Origin: Dirofilaria immitis
Lineage: Eukaryota; Nematoda; Chromadorea; Rhabditida; Onchocercidae
Assembly (NCBI GenBank): GCA_024305405.1
Contig: JAKNDB010000053.1
Location: forward strand, 789,339-853,338
Reading direction: 5' to 3'
DNA: 64,000 bases
Shown here: in pieces, positions 60,453-64,000 of the stretch
Layout: the number at the start of each line of letters is the position of its first letter
Position numbering within the stretch: the first letter of the stretch is position 1
Notes under the pieces: model-generated
Databases searched by the model: none
What the model was told of the DNA's origin: nothing
What the model saw: only the letters and a program-made list of their open reading frames with translations
Translations under genes and position numbers: made by a program

Positions 60453-61888
60453 ATGGAATTCCGAAAAACAGAAGACTATAAAAATACTGACTGTTGTACC
60501 ATTTTTAGACTATTCAAAATCATTTATTTTAATGTGACAATTAATAGCAATGACGAATATCTTCGTACTGCTACTGCTGTACAAATTTCTTACATTGGAT
60601 TTGATAAGGATGCATAGAATTCTCCGCGGAAACCGCCTATGAAAATCATTTGGAAATGACATCATCATCTTATTATATGCTAATTGGAAGATATCAATCA
60701 ATACAAGCAGTAATATTGAATGAAAGTTCCATTATAGTCATGCTTAAATTATCTGATAAAAAATGGCGGAAAATTTTGATCATATGCTTGCAGGACATTT
60801 TTTAGGATAATATATGTTCATTTAAAAATTAGGAGATTTTTCAATGACCTACAGGAAATCTAATAAACTATAAAAGAAATAAAAAAAAAAGAAACATATG
60901 ATGCATCGATAACGGCTGTAACAAGTTGACGGTGAAATCAATTAGAAATTTTCTAACATTTTTAGCCCATGAAAAAGCGAATCTTGCAATACACATTTTT
61001 TCAAGATGCAATTTCATAAGCGATTCAAAAATGTTATCACATTTGTGACATATTGCCATGTTCGTTCAAGCTCCTTAATTACTACACATTTTCTAGGTTT
61101 AAGTAAACCAATTAAATTGTAAACCAAATTCAATCATTCATAAGCGAATGAATAAAGGAAAATTTTACATAATTTTTTCATATTGGAAGCTTTTTTAAAA
61201 TATTCATTGCAATAATCTCATATCAAAATTTGAAATGATGCAATTATGATAACAAATAACTTGAACATACTGGATTAAATGGTTCTTGGCATGTTGAAAT
61301 ACTTGAAATCTGGATTTAAATATCTAAAACGAAATTCTGCATATTCTTATCAAAGATACGATTATAACAATATCAATATATATTCCTGAAATAAAGCATT
61401 TTTATGAAAGGAAAAAACAGTAGATAATAACTTCATTTTTATAGTGAAGTTGTATATACAAATTCTTAAACATTTCATAAGCAAGCAATCAAATGCGTAA
61501 ATATTTTAATCATTGCATATAAGCTTTGTTATCACACTGGAAATATTCACATGTGAATTAGATTACTGCATTTTACTAATGAAAATAAGATTAGTAATAG
61601 GAAATAATGATGAGAACTAGGTGAATTTATTCATTATATAAGACATCGCAGCATTCCTTCATATTAGATGATGAGTCATGGAAAATGTAATGATTGAGAT
61701 CATAACAATCACCGCCTTTATTTGGAGTACATAAACATGATTACCAATATGAATCAGTTTACAACATCTTGACTTATAAGTTAATACGTCTATAATCCAT
61801 TCACTTATGGATCGTTATACTTTCTTTCATCGCGGAATTTCTTCACGTTCATTCGTGACAGAAGGAAACAAAAATTAGATGATCGCAA

Positions 61889-62150
61889 TTGAATTTCCAT
61901 GTTTTAAAATCGAAAAATTCTGTGTTTCTAACACATTTAATTATTCACAGTTACATTACCACAACCATTATTTGTTGATATTATAACTATTTGCTAACCG
62001 TTCAACTTGTCATTAGGAATGCGTGATAAATTTGCTGAATTTAGTAACTTTGTTTGGATTATGAGCAAATTTCAAGTGTTTCATTTTTTAATCCAGCCTA
62101 TCATTGTCGAGGTTGAGCCATTACAGGGATTTTATTCGTTGCTAAAATTT
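61889..62150. repeat. Right copy of the duplicated cathepsin 3' flank
   Basis: Aligns with 53311-53560 (ttgaatttccatgttttaaa, then ttgatattataactatttgc, then gttcaacttgtcattaggaa) and lies 230-490 bp past the copy 2 stop, as the left copy does past the copy 1 stop. Confidence 0.75.
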
Positions 62151-62379
62151 TAACTATCCGAATATTTTGGTAAGAATAGTACAATAAGGCCGAAAATTTC
62201 AACGATTCATTTGATAGAGTTTTAATTAGTGCAGAAATTAGGCTCAATATCCACTTTTTGCATTTCGCATGTTTGCATTTCTATTTATCCCAATTTATCT
62301 TTATTCATCCAGAATCATCAACTATGCATCAAAATTAAAACTTGGCGCAATAAATATCTCTTCATATCAAATTTCATCA

Positions 62380-64000
<1,621 letters not shown>

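Larger units (their letters stand above)
58047..62379. other. 4.3-kb spacer between the two cathepsin copies, with gene fragments
   Basis: Less AT-rich than the left of the window. It contains a candidate orphan exon (59395-59517), a prohibitin-1 fragment (60307-60452) and the duplicated 3' flank (61889-62150). A 74-codon plus-strand stop-free stretch at 58686-58910 has no recognised family. Near the left end is the presumed promoter of copy 1. Confidence 0.6.

Overview
The window looks like nuclear DNA of a parasitic nematode, most likely a spirurid/filarial-type worm. The base composition is extremely AT-rich. Genes are split into many short exons by AT-rich introns, and the protein families are nematode or animal ones. 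All genes that could be assembled lie on the minus strand. Most open reading frames elsewhere are chance products of AT-rich intron or spacer DNA. Exon models were built by hand by joining GT..AG (once GC..AG) sites in compatible phase, using family motifs as a guide.

Layout from left to right. (1) 42-6707: a complete 10-exon class A, FMRFamide/neuropeptide-type GPCR of 421 aa. (2) 7078-28628: a complete 9-exon PPM1L-like PP2C phosphatase of 359 aa. One of its introns is 11.4 kb and another 4.8 kb, and both are full of minisatellites. (3) 28.6-34.1 kb: a repeat-rich spacer with no supported gene. (4) 34067-39786: a complete 8-exon stomatin-family gene, orthologous to C. elegans unc-1 (286 aa). 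(5) 39.8-50.9 kb: a long AT-rich spacer with microsatellites and one isolated plus-strand exon-like segment. (6) 50-64 kb: visibly less AT-rich, holding two tandem cathepsin L-like cysteine protease genes. The first is complete at 53728-57997. The second runs from 62380 off the right edge. They share homologous 3' flanks, so they arose by tandem duplication. Unrecognised exon-like pieces and gene fragments lie around and between them.

The most unusual observations are in the right-hand part. Intron 3 of the first cathepsin gene carries a broken fragment that reads as bacterial NusA of an alphaproteobacterial (Wolbachia-like) type. This suggests transfer from an endosymbiont, and fits a filarial host. 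A decayed prohibitin-1 (phb-1) fragment lies between the two proteases. The first protease has a 10-nt microexon and a one-base frameshift in a homopolymer just after the active-site cysteine. In the GPCR the E/D-R-Y triplet is replaced by S-Q-Y.

The genes do not form an obvious pathway. The GPCR and UNC-1 suggest neuronal signalling and excitability, the PP2C is a membrane-anchored signalling phosphatase, and the proteases belong to the cathepsin L type that filariae use in moulting and eggshell remodelling. The PP2C stop and the GPCR start are only 370 bp apart on the same strand.
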